64,000 bases of DNA from Capnocytophaga sp. (GTDB taxonomy: Bacteria > Bacteroidota > Bacteroidia > Flavobacteriales > Flavobacteriaceae). Below the pieces are notes generated by a model, which was not told where the DNA came from, did not search any database, and saw only the letters and a program-made list of their open reading frames with translations. Positions 63,755-64,000 of the stretch are shown here, in pieces. Where the stretch lies: NCBI RefSeq assembly GCF_030532915.1, contig NZ_JAUNKD010000006.1, positions 37,181 through 101,180 of the forward strand. Direction: 5' to 3'. The position numbers and the translations under genes were made by a program. How positions within the stretch are numbered: the first letter of the stretch is position 1; each line of letters starts with the position of its first letter.

Positions 63755-63812
63755 CACCAAATCTGCTTAAACTTTTATTTTTTTTAGAAAAAAGTTTAAG
63801 CAGATTTGGCTT
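63755..63812 (+). terminator. Strong terminator closing the polysaccharide locus
   Basis: Perfect 20-bp inverted repeat: 63757-63776 (CCAAATCTGC...) pairs with 63790-63809, 13-nt A/T-rich loop. It begins 12 nt after the stop of the pglF-like gene and is followed by a T-rich stretch. Confidence 0.85.
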
Positions 63813-63874
63813 TTATAAGACAAAAGTAAATGCTTTTAAATTGATGAGGGACACGTCATCCCCCAAAAAAACCG

Positions 63875-63882
63875 TATTTTTG
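63875..63882 (+). promoter_or_regulatory. -7 element before the last gene
   Basis: TATTTTTG matches TAnnTTTG, 29 nt before the ATG at 63912. No clear -33 TTTG. Confidence 0.45.
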
Positions 63883-63911
63883 TCACACGGATTTTAAACA
63901 AAAATAATTTT

Positions 63912-64000
63912 ATGAAACTCATCAAAACCCTGTACGTTTTCTTGTTTTTTTTGGTGAGTTTTTCACTTAAATCTCAGCAGTATCCGGTTGATGTACAGGT
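63912..64000 (+). CDS. Secreted protein, N-terminus only (cut by window end)
   Basis: ATG at 63912 opens a signal peptide (MKLIKTLYVFLFFLVSFSLKSQ) followed by QYPVDVQ, where the window ends after 29 codons. The gene follows the locus terminator and has its own -7 element, so it is a separate transcription unit. Sec-dependent export is clear. The mature start is reminiscent of large surface proteins of Flavobacteriaceae, but too little is seen for a family call. Confidence 0.6.
   Translation, partial: MKLIKTLYVFLFFLVSFSLKSQQYPVDVQ

Noticed and set aside
1..64000. CRISPR array, tRNA, rRNA or insertion sequence
   Set aside because: No regularly spaced direct repeats, no cloverleaf-like tRNA segment with CCA-end features, no rRNA core sequence and no transposase motifs were recognised on either strand.

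Overview
The window looks like a chromosomal segment of a gliding Flavobacteriaceae bacterium, most likely Capnocytophaga or a close relative. The sequence is AT-rich. It carries gldB/gldC and a PorV-type type IX secretion gene, a SusC/SusD pair, a class II HMG-CoA reductase and several promoters of the Bacteroidota type (TTTG, about 19 nt, TAnnTTTG). The family placement is well supported; the genus is an inference.

Layout. 0-1 kb: 3' part of rpoN. 1-6 kb (minus): a TonB-dependent receptor with a DUF5689 lipoprotein. 6-8.4 kb (minus): mscS, rfbC, a small membrane protein and an outer-membrane-type protein. 8.4-8.7 kb: a gene-free stretch with an inverted repeat. 8.7-12.1 kb (minus): a Band 7 protein, then the gldB-gldC-asnA operon. 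12.2-16.2 kb (plus): mvaA, a degenerate esterase-fold protein and radA. 16.2-20.6 kb (minus): a 43-residue membrane protein, dnaB, accA and recA. 20.8-27.4 kb (minus): a complete type I Wadjet anti-plasmid operon jetABCD in which every junction overlaps. 27.6-31 kb: brnQ, a broken porV and two small lipoproteins. 31.2-38.1 kb: an acyl-CoA carboxylase carboxyltransferase and susD/susC; this stretch is visibly richer in GC. susC is frameshifted at a run of eight G, and removing one G restores a 1,070-residue receptor. 38.4-40.1 kb (plus): a beta-helix lipoprotein with its own promoter and terminator.

40.3-63.7 kb (plus) is one long surface-polysaccharide (capsule or O-antigen) locus of 21 genes. 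It runs from a promoter before a UDP-GlcNAc 4-epimerase to a perfect 20-bp stem-loop after a PglF-like dehydratase. It encodes a UDP-GalNAcA pathway (epimerase plus dehydrogenase), two flippases, a Wzy-like polymerase and five glycosyltransferases. At the distal end is a complete PglF-PglE-PglD-PglC set, which predicts that the repeat unit starts on di-N-acetylbacillosamine (or its stereo-equivalent) linked to undecaprenyl phosphate. Embedded in the locus are a CapA-type metallophosphatase, an N5-(carboxyethyl)ornithine-synthase-like opine dehydrogenase, three ATP-grasp ligases, a HAD hydrolase and a CapK/AMP-ligase-like protein. Together they suggest that an unusual carboxyethyl-amino acid is made and amide-linked to the glycan, perhaps to its uronic acid. 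This is the least described system in the window.

No tRNA, rRNA, CRISPR array or intact insertion sequence was recognised. The last 89 bases are the start of a secreted protein cut by the window edge.
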